From Sphagnum magellanicum (taxonomy: Eukaryota; Streptophyta; Sphagnopsida; Sphagnales; Sphagnaceae), in contig CM038917.1 in assembly GCA_021904315.1 (NCBI GenBank), forward strand, positions 19,700,041-19,764,040: a stretch of DNA of 64,000 nucleotides, written 5' to 3'. The notes under the pieces are model-generated. The model made no database searches and was not told the DNA's origin. It was given only the letters and a program-made list of their open reading frames with translations. Position numbers and translations under genes: made by a program. Numbering within the stretch: position 1 is the stretch's first letter; each line of letters begins with the position of its first letter. Shown here piece after piece: positions 13,367 through 23,806 of this stretch.

Positions 13367-14346
13367 TTGTAGTAGGTCAGCTAACCCATCTACCCCTAGA
13401 TGCCTAATTGAGTCAACAACCCATAGGTTTCCAAAACTCGCTGTTAGGGCAAGTTGGTACTCTTCAACTTTTGATTTATCATAGTTGAACCTAGGCAAAA
13501 AAAAATTTGTTACCACCGTATGTTGTGGTTCAACAAAGTACCAATCGATGTTCAACCATAGGCGCAACAACCTATGGTCAGAGTTTCCGCCCATCGCGTG
13601 GTAGCAAGTGTCATGTATTATCACCTCGAGGTGTGTAGCAACTTACCAAACTACAGGTGAGCCAATAATATAATCAATAGTGCTACGCCTCCCATTTGCC
13701 AAACAAATGAACTCCCCTGATTCGTCACCAGGTGTTCGGCCATTGAGGATGAACAACCCAGCATCATAGCATAGGTCGAGGAGTTCACAGCCCCAGCCAC
13801 TAACACTGGCATCACGGTTTTGTTGTTTAACCACAGCGTTTGGTTGCTCAATCTCAACGAGCTCAGGCGCTTGTAATAGTTCACAAAGGTCACTAATGTT
13901 AATGGTATCTGGTAATGCTGCAATATGCGCATTAAAATCCCCTCCCAATAATATTATGCCCCTTAGAGTTTGATCTTCAACAATATCTACTACTAGGTTT
14001 TGGAACAAGGATTCGCTCTCGTGTTTGAAGCCAACAGGGACAGTGTACACCACGTATACAAACAAGTCAGGGGCAGCACCCCTGTCGACCTGTAGCCATA
14101 GATAAAAATTGTGGCTTCTTTCCTTCCATTGTGACAGGTTTGGGTTAAGGTGGCTACGAAAGTAATCAGTAACCCCCCCACTATGTTTTATCGATTTTGT
14201 TTTTCCAAGTTGCATAGTGCGTGCTACCACAAGTGAGGCAAACCTTTCAACATGTGGCAAATGTTGGCTTGGGAAGTGCTGAGTTTCAGTTAATAAGATG
14301 AGGTTAGCACCTTGAAACAATTATAGTATTTGCACCCATGTTTCCA
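13367..14346 (-). pseudogene. LINE endonuclease domain
   Basis: This is an exonuclease-endonuclease-phosphatase fold. The recognisable motifs in order are LILLTETQHF (catalytic Glu), LLGGDFNAHIA (Asp and Asn), STIDYIIGSP and GGNSDHRLLRL (catalytic Asp-His). All of these key residues are still present. Two in-frame TAA codons, at 14323 and 13645, interrupt the domain, each at a place where CAA would read through. The domain would nick target DNA to prime reverse transcription. There is no indel across it. Confidence 0.88.
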
Positions 14347-15190
14347 ATTTATTTACACCACCCCCGTGCATGTTCCATAATACCTCACATAGGTCTTTTT
14401 GGTCCCTACGCCCTTAGATAGAGGAGGGCAGGCAAATCTAAGTGCCATCGATGAAGAGCTTAACTGCGTGCTAGAAGGTGCGCTTGCCTGCCACCTTAAC
14501 CTCCTTGAATAACGGCCATAGTTCCGATTTGTGCGCCTATTGTGTGGGCGTGAGGTTTTCATTTAGGCCCAACTTGGTCCCCGCTAGGCCCTTGCGCCCT
14601 TGTAGCGTGGCCTGGCGATCTTTGCTCGTTGCAAACTGGACCAGCATTACGCTAAGGCGCGCGCTTGCCGCTGAGGTGGAGGCCCGAAAAGTTGTAGGTC
14701 GCTGTCGCGTGGTGGTGACAATCGTGACGCGCAACCTCATTTGGCCCTGCAACAACTCTGTGTTGAGCCGTTGCATTAGCTCCTTTTCGGTCTCGCCTTC
14801 TTTGGCTTCGAAACCTGTGAGGCGAAAGTTGAACTTACACTCCTCCTATTTGGGCGTGTTGGCCAAGGTCTCCACAATTCGGCTGACCACCTAACGCACG
14901 TTCTTGGCCATCACCATGGTCCACTTGGGTTGTTATGTAGACGTACCCTTGGTTATGTTGGTCGGAGTTGCTTCGTGCTTTATTAGCTGGTTAACTGCAA
15001 AGTTGCCAACAGCCACAGAAGTTGCAATGTTTTCGATGGTTGCCTCCATCTTGGACAACTGCGCATTAACAAGTGAATTATCGGTCTTGAGGCTTATGAT
15101 TAACCAGTGCCTGGCCAAGGCTGCCTGGTAGACCGCCAGAGGTGCATTGTCTGGGACGTTGTCTAGCACAACAACTACTCAGGCCATCAT
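14347..15190 (-). pseudogene. LINE ORF1-like region
   Basis: About 280 codons in the same frame as the endonuclease-RT. The N-terminal part reads VLDNVPDNAPLAVYQ, then a section with the motif FRLTGFEAKEGETEKEL that resembles the RNA-binding ORF1 proteins of plant LINEs, then RKGLAGTKLGL and SELWPLFKEVK. It carries eight in-frame stops, seven of type TAG/TAA. The residues on either side of several stops (for example LTPTQ*AHKSELW) suggest a lost glutamine; the one at 14473 (RTF*HAV) better fits a lost tryptophan. No methionine or stop pattern shows a clear ORF1/ORF2 boundary, so this family may encode one fused polyprotein. Confidence 0.75.
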
Positions 15191-15394
15191 CCATCATCCA
15201 AAAAAAAAAAACATCCCAATTGAAAACACCCCAGTTTTTGTTTAGGGTTTAGAGTCTATTTTGTGGTTCTAAATCTTAAACCAAAACTGAAAGAATGAAC
15301 ATAAGGTTCTAAGTTCAAACAGTGTTTGTGCCATTCTTTGATTTTTTGTGAAAAACCTTTGGTTTTGGCTTTTTTTTTAAAAATTAAAAATTTT

Positions 15395-15437
15395 ATAATA
15401 ATAATAATAATAATAATAATAACTATTATTATTATTA
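15395..15437. repeat. (ATA)n followed by (TAT)n microsatellite
   Basis: About nine ATA units (15395-15422) are followed by CT and four TAT units. The two arms are complementary, so the tract can fold into an AT hairpin. It lies about 200 bp upstream of the LINE start codon on the LINE's 5' side. Confidence 0.9.
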
Positions 15438-16027
15438 GAAATTCCCAATAAGAAATTAGACCTTTAGGTAATTACAAGGGGGCTCTTGAAAAATTTCAAA
15501 GAATCGGCAGTTTAATGAAGGAACTAGTTGTTTAAGGTAGGGTATGGTCGCCCAGGTGGGGTTGAACTAGCATCAACACTTGTTACCTTCATTTTCTTGA
15601 GTACAGCCTCTTATTTGAGCTCATACTTAATTCACAAAATGTTAAAATTTGGAGACTCGGAGACCTTGGTTGATTCTAGGGATGGGATATTTATAATTGT
15701 TTTTTAGATGCAACCCAAATTTTTTTTTAGGGTTTTTAACCATGGTATTAATGTAGGCAAAGCTACATTTTGATTGAGTTTTCAGTTTGGGGGTGTAAAT
15801 TTTCACCTATTTTCAACAGTTTGGACACTTCTCTAAAAAAACTTATGACCAAATAATGTGAAATCTTTCTTGGGTTGCTCCCTAATTGATGATCCTACAT
15901 TAAAAATTTGAAGAAGAAAACACCCCATTAGGAAGGACACAAAAGCTCACAATAATTGCAAATACAAATTATTATAACTTATGTCCAATAAAAAAAGGTA
16001 CACAAATAACATTAGGTTTTTGTTTTT

Positions 16028-16046
16028 GGGGGGGGGGGGGGGGGGG
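16028..16046. repeat. Poly-G tract (19 G)
   Basis: An uninterrupted run of about 19 guanines in AT-rich DNA. Length may be affected by sequencing error. Confidence 0.85.
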
Positions 16047-19000
16047 AGAAAGGGAAATAGATTGTGCAAAAGAGAATAAATAAATAAATGGTGATATTCT
16101 ACATTAAATCACATTGGTTTGGGGAGTGAGACATAAATAGAGGAAAATTGTTGGACTCCGGGTTTTACCCATTGTAATGCAAGAGACTAAGTTCATAGTG
16201 AACTTAAACATGTGGAGATACTTTGATCACAATATTAAGGAGATTAAGGAGGTCGAAGATATTTGTAAAATCTTGAAAAGTTAAGGTGGGAATCTTGTAT
16301 TTAGCCAAAACATGAGGGATAGTGGTTTAAAAGTTGAGGTCAACATAGCAAAAAGGAAAGAAAAAATTTTGAGCAAAATTTGGAAATGCATTGGAATTGA
16401 TACATTTTTGAGTTTCACCCAAAGTTTGTTGTTCTTTTGAAGTTTAAGAGAGGAAAAATTAGTGTTGAGGTTTCATGTGTGAGGCAAGGGAGTCCGGAGA
16501 GAGAGAGAAGCAAAAGTTTAGTGCAAGCCCCAAAACTTTCACAAGCTTTGAACTTCTCATAATGAAAGATAGATAAATGTGTGAGAAGGTGTGCAAAACG
16601 GTTCAAGAAATGAGTTTTGGATATTTTGATAGAGGTTGAGAAAGGCATGAAAAAGCTTTTGGCAAAGGCTAAGAAGGTAGGTTTAGCAAAGCTTCACAAA
16701 GGGTTTAGAAAAGCTCAATAGAGGGTATGTTTAGAGGATATTAACAAATGAACATGTAAAGATGTGTGCCATAGCTTGTTCATATGAACAACATTCAATA
16801 TTGTCTCTATTTGAAAAGACATTTGTTAAACTAGCTTGATTTTGTTGTTGTTCTTATCACCCATTATATAGTTTAATTTGTTTCCCATATTTTTTTAATC
16901 TTCTTTTTTTGTTTTATTTATTTTGATTCCAAGACATCCATGAGAAGCAAACTTGATAGTTTTTTGTCTTTTTTTTCCAAAATAAACCACCTTTATTCAA
17001 ATTGTGTCTTTTGATTGCGTTTTAGAATGTGTTTTATGATGTTGTTTTTTTGAAACCTTTTTGTTTTTTTGGAAGGAACGTGCACTTGCTCACATTTTCT
17101 AGAGGACATAAGATTTATTTTTTGTAGCTACAAAAATTATTAGTGATACAAACCAATTTTTTTGCTATTTCTCTTTAAAAATTTTATGCCCACATGCCAT
17201 CATCATAAGGTCTTTTTGTTATTTGTTTTCTTGTAATTCGACAAAGGAGTGTAAACAAAGGTTTAAATTTGAGGTTGCCATTGAAAACATGGAAGGTGCA
17301 AATGAAATAACATGAGCCACATCCATTTGTTTATGGAACTATTTTTGAAGGAGTATTCTTAGAAATATTTTCACAAAAGTTTTGAATCCTTTTTTTTTAA
17401 AGTTGAATTTTTTAATACTATTATGTCAAGGTTTATGTAAAATATTTCAAGAAATATTTCATTTCCAAAAGTTGTGAACTCCATTTACAAGTCATTTTTG
17501 TGCTTAAAAGTAACCATTATAATGTTTAATGACTACTTTTAAAAACTTTTTATTCATTGGAATTTTTCAAATTAATTCACATGTTTCAATGATATATTGG
17601 GAACTTAAAAATATTAAAAAAAAAATTTTAACACCAAATTAAATCATCACTTTTAAATGTGAAAAGTGAAGCAAACATTACATTTGCTATGACTCATGTT
17701 TGTGTGACTGCACTTTGGAAGATCATGTTATTGCATTCACCTAATCAACTTCTAAATTAACTCGTTTTTTTAAATTTTTCGCCCCAAGTTCCTTTCTCTC
17801 TACAAATACCTATAAATAGGTATGCAAAAAGGGAAATGGGGGGAAATAAAAGGTGAAACTCCATTTCATTTTACGGATATTTCTATTACACCACTTTTGA
17901 AGAATGGGAAGGATATTAAGCCTATTAGGTAGGGATATTCGTGGATAGAGGGTGCCCACCAAATAAATGATCATGATTTTTCCATAATGTTTTATTTATC
18001 GTAGATTAAGAGTTAAACTTGTGAATGTTATGGGATTAGACCCAATATAGGCTAGTAAATTATTAAATGATATGATAATTGATGATGAAACTTTGTCAAA
18101 CTTCATTAAAAATAATGCATTAATTAGGAAAGGAAAGGGAAGAACAAAAAAAGGGGTCAAGTCCAAAAAACAAACATCATCGAACCTATGTCCTAAACTT
18201 TTAATTGGTCATGTGAAATAGATAGAAAAGGAGAAGGGTGGGAAACTTAAAAGAACACCAAGCTTGAAAAAGCTTTCCTCGACAATAACAATTTGCTTTA
18301 TGATGGAGTATGTGGCCAAAACTTTCTATAGAACCACCCACACCCTTTGCGTATAAAATGTGCACAAAACTAAGAAAGGTGAGCTTGTAGTGTTCTTGAT
18401 TGAGCACATAATGTTAGCACATCAATGTAAAAAATTGTCACCATATTGGTGTAAGTGCCCAAATACGTTTATGGCAAGAGGGGAAAAATATATCCCATGA
18501 TGTTAATCACAATAGAGCTTATCCATTGTTTGAACCACAATTGTCACGGCCACTCCACAAAAGATGGCAATTCACAAAATTAAATATATTGAAATGGGAT
18601 CAACAATTATCACATCAACCATAATGTGAACTGCATCTATGGAAGACATAATATCAACCTACTAACATGAAGACTAGAGAGAAGACAACGGAAGGACATT
18701 TGTTTATTCATGTGACACATGAAATCGAACTTTTTTAGTAATGAAAACAAAAGCATTTGAAACAATGTCATGAAATGCAATGTGTTCCCCTCCATGGGAA
18801 CTTTGGAGAAGGCATATCCCCATTGGGTCTATTGGATGGCCATAGATGGAGTCGGCAAAACTAATATCTACTAGATAGGGGAGACGAAACTTGGTGCTCA
18901 ATGTTGAAAAGAGGATATTAAAAGCCATACAAAATGACAAGATGACTAAACAACCAAAAAACAAAGCATTCAAATTCAAACCTATGCAATATTTCAAGAT

Positions 19001-19325
19001 TGAAAATTAACAATCATGTCGAAGATGATATTGGAAAAAAATGTTTGTGCAACTTTTTAAAATGTTTTCATGAAGATGATCCACTTCCCTCTTTGATAAC
19101 TATTCAAAAGGAGGAATGCAAATTTGTGTTACAATGGAAAAAATTTGGTTGTTAACTTTAGGTGGGATTGGAATGGAACTAAATATCAACTAGTGCTTCC
19201 AACGACCTTCAATAAAAATGGGTATTAATCTTGCAAGAATCTAAAGGCAATAATTAGGGCCATAAGTGCCCAACTTTCAAGACAAGTTGTTGCAGCAATG
19301 ACCTTAATGAAAATCATAGCTAACA

Positions 19326-19341
19326 CCCCCCCCCCCCCCCC
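19326..19341. repeat. Poly-C tract (16 C)
   Basis: An uninterrupted run of about 16 cytosines followed by AGAGATGGGGAG. It is embedded in a short frame that I do not regard as coding. Confidence 0.85.
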
Positions 19342-20349
19342 AGAGATGGGGAGAAAGACCTTCCAGCAAACTAAGGGGAATATGGACACTCTAAATAACC
19401 CATTTTCAGAAGCCTTTCAAAAACATATATGGGAATCAAATAAAAAAAGACCAACTAGTATTGGAAGCTCAAAAGGAGGAAGGAATGCATAAGTTAAAAT
19501 GACATTTAGACAAAACATCATGAGAGGATCCCAAAAGCCATTCGAGTGTCCCTTAACTTTGGTGATGCATTTACATGCCACACATCCTTGTGCAAGGCAT
19601 CTTGAGATTGGTTGCCATTTGCAAGCAAATCATGTGACGAATAAATAAAACAACATTTAGATGGCTCTTTCACACATTGATACTTGTTACATCACAACAA
19701 AATTTGGGGATTTTAGGGTACATGGCACATGGTAATGTAATATGGAAAGGACAAGATAGAATACCATTCCCCATTTTGCAAGATTATGTCCATTGCAGTG
19801 CATTCATCCATTTTTCCGGTTTCATAAATGTAATTGGTTTGAGGTCTTATTTTGACCTTTTTCCAAGTTTTTTTTCCCAGTGGGACATGTAATTATTTGC
19901 ACATTACACTTTTTGCATTATTAATGTCTATTTTAATGTGAATCAATGACAAATGTGATTTAATGTGAATTGACAATGAAAAAATTGGTTATGCTGTGAA
20001 AAAGGCCTTGAAAAAAGTTGTTATCACTTAATGGAATAATCATTCACCCTTTTAAGTTCATTGTGTTTATGGTGGACTTGTGTCCTTGAATGAAACAAGC
20101 CCCACCCATAGTACATAAGAGAGACTTGTGTCATCAATTTTGTTTGGGCTATGGTTTTTTTTAAAGATTAGTCTATTGATTAATTGATGTGTAAGTTTAA
20201 CACAATTAGCTTAAAAATTTGGATCATCATTGGGTTCAACTTAAGTATATCCCACACCAACATGGATAGTCTCTTGGTTAAAGTGATCATTAAAAAAAAA
20301 CCCTAAAATAGAAAAATGAAAACAAAAAAAATAAAAAATAAATAAAAAA

Positions 20350-20370
20350 AATATATATATATATATATAT
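20350..20370. repeat. (AT)n microsatellite
   Basis: About ten AT units following an A-rich tract. Confidence 0.9.
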
Positions 20371-20636
20371 GATTAAAAATTTTTATCTATCTATGTTGTT
20401 CATACTTACCTATTCCAAGCCTAAGGACCTCCTTCCTTTCCTAACAATGATTTCACTTTATTTATTTATTTATTTATCCTAACATGTGCCTTTTCATGTC
20501 GATATGATGTATATTAAAATAATTTAACAATTTAACTCTTTCAAGCCAATCAATTTAACCTCTATTTATTTACATTGGCATGAACTTGAAACATGTAAAA
20601 TAAATAATGCGGAACTATTGAAAACCATATGGGAAA

Positions 20637-20661
20637 AGAGAGAGAGAGAGAGAGAGAGAGG
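20637..20661. repeat. (GA)n microsatellite
   Basis: About twelve AG units just before a G-rich segment (GGTGCCCGGGAGGGAG). It marks the transition from AT-rich DNA to the GC-richer promoter region of the lectin-like gene. Confidence 0.9.
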
Positions 20662-20912
20662 GTGCCCGGGAGGGAGTGGGGGGGGATTTTTGCTCAAGTT
20701 TGCCTTTGGGCAAGGGCATTGCACTTGAGAATTTTAGTTTAAATTTTAAATTTTAAAAAAACCTAAAAAAACATTTTTAAAAAACCATCCATTGCAATTT
20801 CTACTGCCAACCAACGGTCACAAACTCGGACCCACCGATCGTGTCTCCCGCCGACCAGCGATCACAGAACCCGGTTTCTTTCCCGGAAAAGAAAGAGGTT
20901 AATTTTTTTTAA

Positions 20913-20931
20913 CGCGGTCCCTTATACCGCG
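20913..20931. other. Short perfect inverted repeat
   Basis: CGCGGT at 20913-20918 and ACCGCG at 20926-20931 flank a 7-base loop (CCCTTAT). CGCGGT recurs about 40 bp downstream (ACGCGGTTTTG). It could be a protein-binding palindrome or a small hairpin; no terminator function is expected in a plant nucleus. Confidence 0.5.
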
Positions 20932-20975
20932 AAGAAGTAAAAAACCTGACGCGGTTTTGTTTAATACCACGACGA

Positions 20976-20997
20976 GGTCAACGGTCAACACCACGTG
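20976..20997. promoter_or_regulatory. Two W-box motifs next to a G-box
   Basis: GGTCAA occurs at 20976-20981 and 20983-20988. Read on the minus strand each is TTGACC, the core of a WRKY-binding W-box. CACGTG (G-box, bZIP/bHLH site) follows at 20992-20997, with a further ACGT core in GACGTAC. The cluster is in a GC-rich island upstream of the lectin/aerolysin-like gene. That layout suits a stress- or defence-responsive promoter, but binding is inferred from the motifs only. Confidence 0.5.
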
Positions 20998-21296
20998 ACG
21001 TACTTTCCAGCGTGCTAGTAGATAGGTACGTAGGTGGGACCCGCGTGGAAACTAGGCCAGACTGCGCAGGAACCGCGTGGTCCAGACTCACGGTTCCCAC
21101 CCGCCCTCGTTTTCTTCTTCTTCTGCTTCCTGTACATCGCTCCTCCGCCTCCTCCTCCTCTTCCTCCTCCCCACCGGGCGATTTTTACCCCTGTTCTCCT
21201 CACTTCCGGCGACTGAAAACCTCCAAAGCCAATTGTTTTTGGAATTTTTCGTTTTTAATTTCTCTTTCTGCGGACGAGGCAAAACTTGTTCCCAGA

Positions 21297-21343
21297 ATGG
21301 CACAAAACGACAACACTGTCTACAGTATTGCATGGCGGCTGAG
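21297..21343 (+). CDS. Possible orphan first coding exon
   Basis: An ATG at 21297 begins MAQNDNTVYSIAWRL and runs into a good splice donor (GAG|GTAGGT, GT at 21344). It is preceded by a pyrimidine-rich stretch (CTCCTCCTCCTCTTCC) that looks like a plant 5' leader. Splicing it to the acceptor at 22023 would put the downstream lectin in the wrong frame, so it does not simply extend that gene. It may be the first exon of another transcript, a relic, or a coincidence. Confidence 0.2.
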
Positions 21344-21484
21344 GTAGGTACGGTGGAAGTTTCACGCTCCTTTAAAGGCCAGTGTACTTTTTAAAACTAT
21401 TTATTGAATCTTGTCCCCGAACAACTTTAATATTAAAAAGGATCAAATGCACGCCCCCCACCCTAAACCCAAATGGCCCTCACA

Positions 21485-21655
21485 AGAATGACTCCTTAAC
21501 ATACTGAGCCGTGGCGATTATGAGAGGTGTTTTTGCTGCAGCCAATCCGTGAAGCTACTTTGCGGACCCGATATAGCAGGGATCAGAATGTCCCCTTACC
21601 ATTGTGAGCCGTGGATTGATGAGACATGTTTTTCCGTGAAGCTACTTTACAGCCA
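21485..21655. repeat. 100-bp-spaced imperfect direct repeat in the promoter
   Basis: A segment containing AGAATG...GAGCCGTGG...CCGTGAAGCTACTTT occurs at 21485-21560 and again at 21585-21650, offset by 100 bp. The second copy lacks about 10 bp in the middle. The pair ends about 45 bp upstream of the TATA box of the lectin/aerolysin-like gene, so it may be a duplicated promoter module. Confidence 0.8.
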
Positions 21656-21699
21656 CCCACGTTCATATCGTAGATTCTTTAGCGAGAGACAGTGAGGCA

Positions 21700-21707
21700 T
21701 ATAAATA
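21700..21707 (+). promoter_or_regulatory. TATA box of the lectin/aerolysin-like gene
   Basis: TATAAATA at 21700-21707 is followed about 30 bp later by a plausible transcription start near 21730. The leader would run to 21956 (donor AGAG|GTAATG), with a 67-bp intron to the acceptor TGCAG at 22023. The coding ATG is at 22042. Confidence 0.6.
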
Positions 21708-22041
21708 TATGTAAACAGGGGTAGCAGCAGATTGTTCATCGTTCAGTCTGATTTCTTGAGGTCTCTAATCGAACGTTTCGAGCTGAGGCCAATCTTAAAT
21801 GGAGATAGGAGAGTTTGCAAGTTTGGCGGTGGCAATTTTGTAGGACTCGGCCATACCTACCTGCTGTTCCTGAAACAAATGTGCGTTCCCTTCTTCCTCT
21901 ACTCAGCAATTCATCTTGCCCTTGGCCTGTAATGCAATTCTGCATTATGGCCAGAGGTAATGTCGTGGACGTTCCAGCTAGGTAGGTCTGTCCGTCGCTC
22001 ACATCATGTGGTTTGTGCTGCAGATCGAGAATCCATCAAGC

Positions 22042-23572
22042 ATGGCCACTCGCTGTACCCCTAATCTTCCGGAGGCCCCTTACATCGCGATCTCTTCTCC
22101 CTCCATGTCCTCCACCGCAGAGTACCTGACGCTCCTTAAAGACGGGCAGCTCGCCTTCACTTCGAGGCAGAAGGTGCGATTGGCGACGCATGAGGTTGTG
22201 TATAGGACGGGCCTGCCCGCCGGCGTCGTGTTGCTCCGTTGTGCAAATCGGAGATTCTGGAGGCTAAGCGAGAGCGATTCGAGAATCCGGGCGGACTGGG
22301 AGAGCATCCCGGGCGTGAGCGACACCGCGTGCCATTTCACCACTTTTATGGTTAGAGAAGGGGTGATAGCATTTCGCTCTGTTCGAAATGGGAATTATGC
22401 CAAAAGATATCCGGACAGTACAAGCCCTGCGGACAGCTACAGTGCTATTACAAGTGGCCTCGATCTACAGTGCGAAGTGGTGGTGGGCGCGGCAACTGAC
22501 ACCGCCCTCACTCTCCCACGCCAAATCATGTTCAAGGGCAACAACGAGAAATTCATGGCCAACTATTCGGGGCAAGATCACAACTGGCAAAAATTCCACA
22601 AGTCCAGTTCGGATCTGTCGTGTGTCTACGAGGTGGCGCCTCTTCTCGACGGCTCCGTAAGCTTGAGAAGCATCGACGTCAACCGTTTCCTCAGGCGGAG
22701 CCCCACCTGGATATGGGCTGATTCAACATCCCCCATTTCCAACGTGGACTGCCATTACGAGCCTGTGAAGCTCAGCAACACCATGGTTGCCCTCAAGTCC
22801 ATGGCCAACAATCAGTACCTCAAGCGCTCTACCAATTGTTGGAAAAGCTGCCTCTCCGCTGTGGGCAACAGTCTCGACGATCCTACCACCCACTTGATCA
22901 TGAGCGAGGCTGTCAGTAGTCGCACTCTCTCCAACATCCGGTACCTACTGGACCTCGCCGAAACCAGCGAAATCGAGCTTTTATTGGTAGGCGAAGGCGC
23001 CCTGAAAAATCAAACCCCCAATCCCGCAGACCTCCAGGTGGCCGTTACTCTGCAGCAGTCTGTCACAGAGCACAAGAGCTGGTCCAACTCCGTCACGGTC
23101 AGTCTCGGAGTGATGACCAAGTTTCAAGCGGGAGTGCCATTAGTGGGTTCCGTGTCCGGCAAAATCACCGTGAGCTGTTCCTACACTCACATCTCTGAGT
23201 TCGGAACGAGCACTGAGAACACCGTCGAATTCCAAACAACCTATACCGTCCCGCAAGTGCCACCTGGTGTAACAGTATGTTCTTTTCACTCTTGATTTTT
23301 ATTCTTGTTTACACCACCGACGAACAATACTGATCATCGATGTCACCATGGACTCTCACTTTGGGAACACTGCTAACTTATTTGCCGTTTTTTTACAACA
23401 GGCACGCGTGAAAGTGCAATGCCAGAAAGCAAAGTGTCGTGTCCCATTCACATACACCATGAAGGATACTCGGATCGATGGTGTCGATCTCCCTTATGAG
23501 GACCGCATTGATGGCATCTACGAAGGTGCAAATGCGTTCGACATAATGGCCATTGCATCCTATGACGAGTAA
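22042..23572 (+). CDS. Amaranthin-like lectin fused to an aerolysin-like pore-forming module
   Basis: Two coding exons, 22042-23274 and 23402-23572, joined by a 127-bp phase-0 intron (donor ACA|GTATGT, acceptor CAACAG|GCA), give 467 residues. Residues about 13-148 and 156-292 are two copies of the amaranthin/agglutinin beta-trefoil type (for example FWRLSESDSRIRADW and FLRRSPTWIWADS). Residues about 296-467 match an aerolysin/ETX-MTX2 beta-pore module, with the alternating Ser/Thr stretch SWSNSVTVSLGV and a C-terminal strand around GIYEGANAFD. The start MATRC is favoured because an in-frame upstream methionine lies inside a likely leader intron. No signal peptide is visible, which suits a cytosolic or nucleus/cytoplasm lectin. 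Related plant proteins bind glycans and are linked to defence; target and activity here are inferred. The frame is intact, with a TAA stop. Confidence 0.88.
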
Positions 23573-23751
23573 GTGCCATCGCATCCGACGACAAAGCCCG
23601 CTAGGTATCCACAGAGAGGATCTTGCCAGTGCATGTGGCACGTGGAGCTCCTCATTCCTGGACCGAGAATTGATGTATTGCTCATATCAAGCCACTAAAG
23701 AATAGTCGTCTAAGTTTGCTTGCATCATAGGCTAACAACATTAAGCTCCAC

Positions 23752-23757
23752 AATAAA
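23752..23757 (+). terminator. Polyadenylation signal AATAAA
   Basis: AATAAA lies about 180 nt downstream of the lectin/aerolysin-like stop codon, and just before the MITE insertion at 23807. It is a plausible 3'-end signal for that gene. Confidence 0.5.
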
Positions 23758-23806
23758 CCTTGAACTCTTTAGTTGACGTACGCCTCACAGAACAAAATGG
23801 ATGCTA

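Larger units (their letters stand above)
10712..15190 (-). mobile_element. LINE (non-LTR retrotransposon), decayed by nonsense substitutions
   Basis: On the minus strand a single reading frame runs from ATG-ATG-GCC at 15190 to a TGA at 10712-10714, about 1,493 codons. It has no frameshift but 16 internal stops: TAG at 14893, 14848, 14539, 14473, 14440, 13366, 12442, 12136, 12121 and 10786; TAA at 14935, 14416, 14323 and 13645; TGA at 15181 and 10918 (first base of each codon). The order of parts is an ORF1-like region, an apurinic-type endonuclease, a reverse transcriptase and a C-terminal region. Most stops stand where glutamine (CAG or CAA) is plausible from context. The element boundaries, poly-A tail and target-site duplication could not be fixed. 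The copy cannot be autonomous in its present form. Confidence 0.93.
15191..20635. other. AT-rich intergenic region with simple repeats
   Basis: No gene is supported. A thymine-rich tract just upstream of the LINE start (minus strand), the homopolymer and microsatellite tracts listed separately, and scattered short frames are all that is visible. The small frames at 18704-18997 (-) and 19298-19492 (+) have no recognisable domain or splice context. Confidence 0.6.

Noticed and set aside
20350..20370. AT run as an origin or matrix-attachment site
   Set aside because: Only a short microsatellite; no supporting motif cluster.
22080..22343. Minus-strand frame inside the lectin gene
   Set aside because: Shadow of the lectin coding exon, which has clear domain similarity and splice signals.
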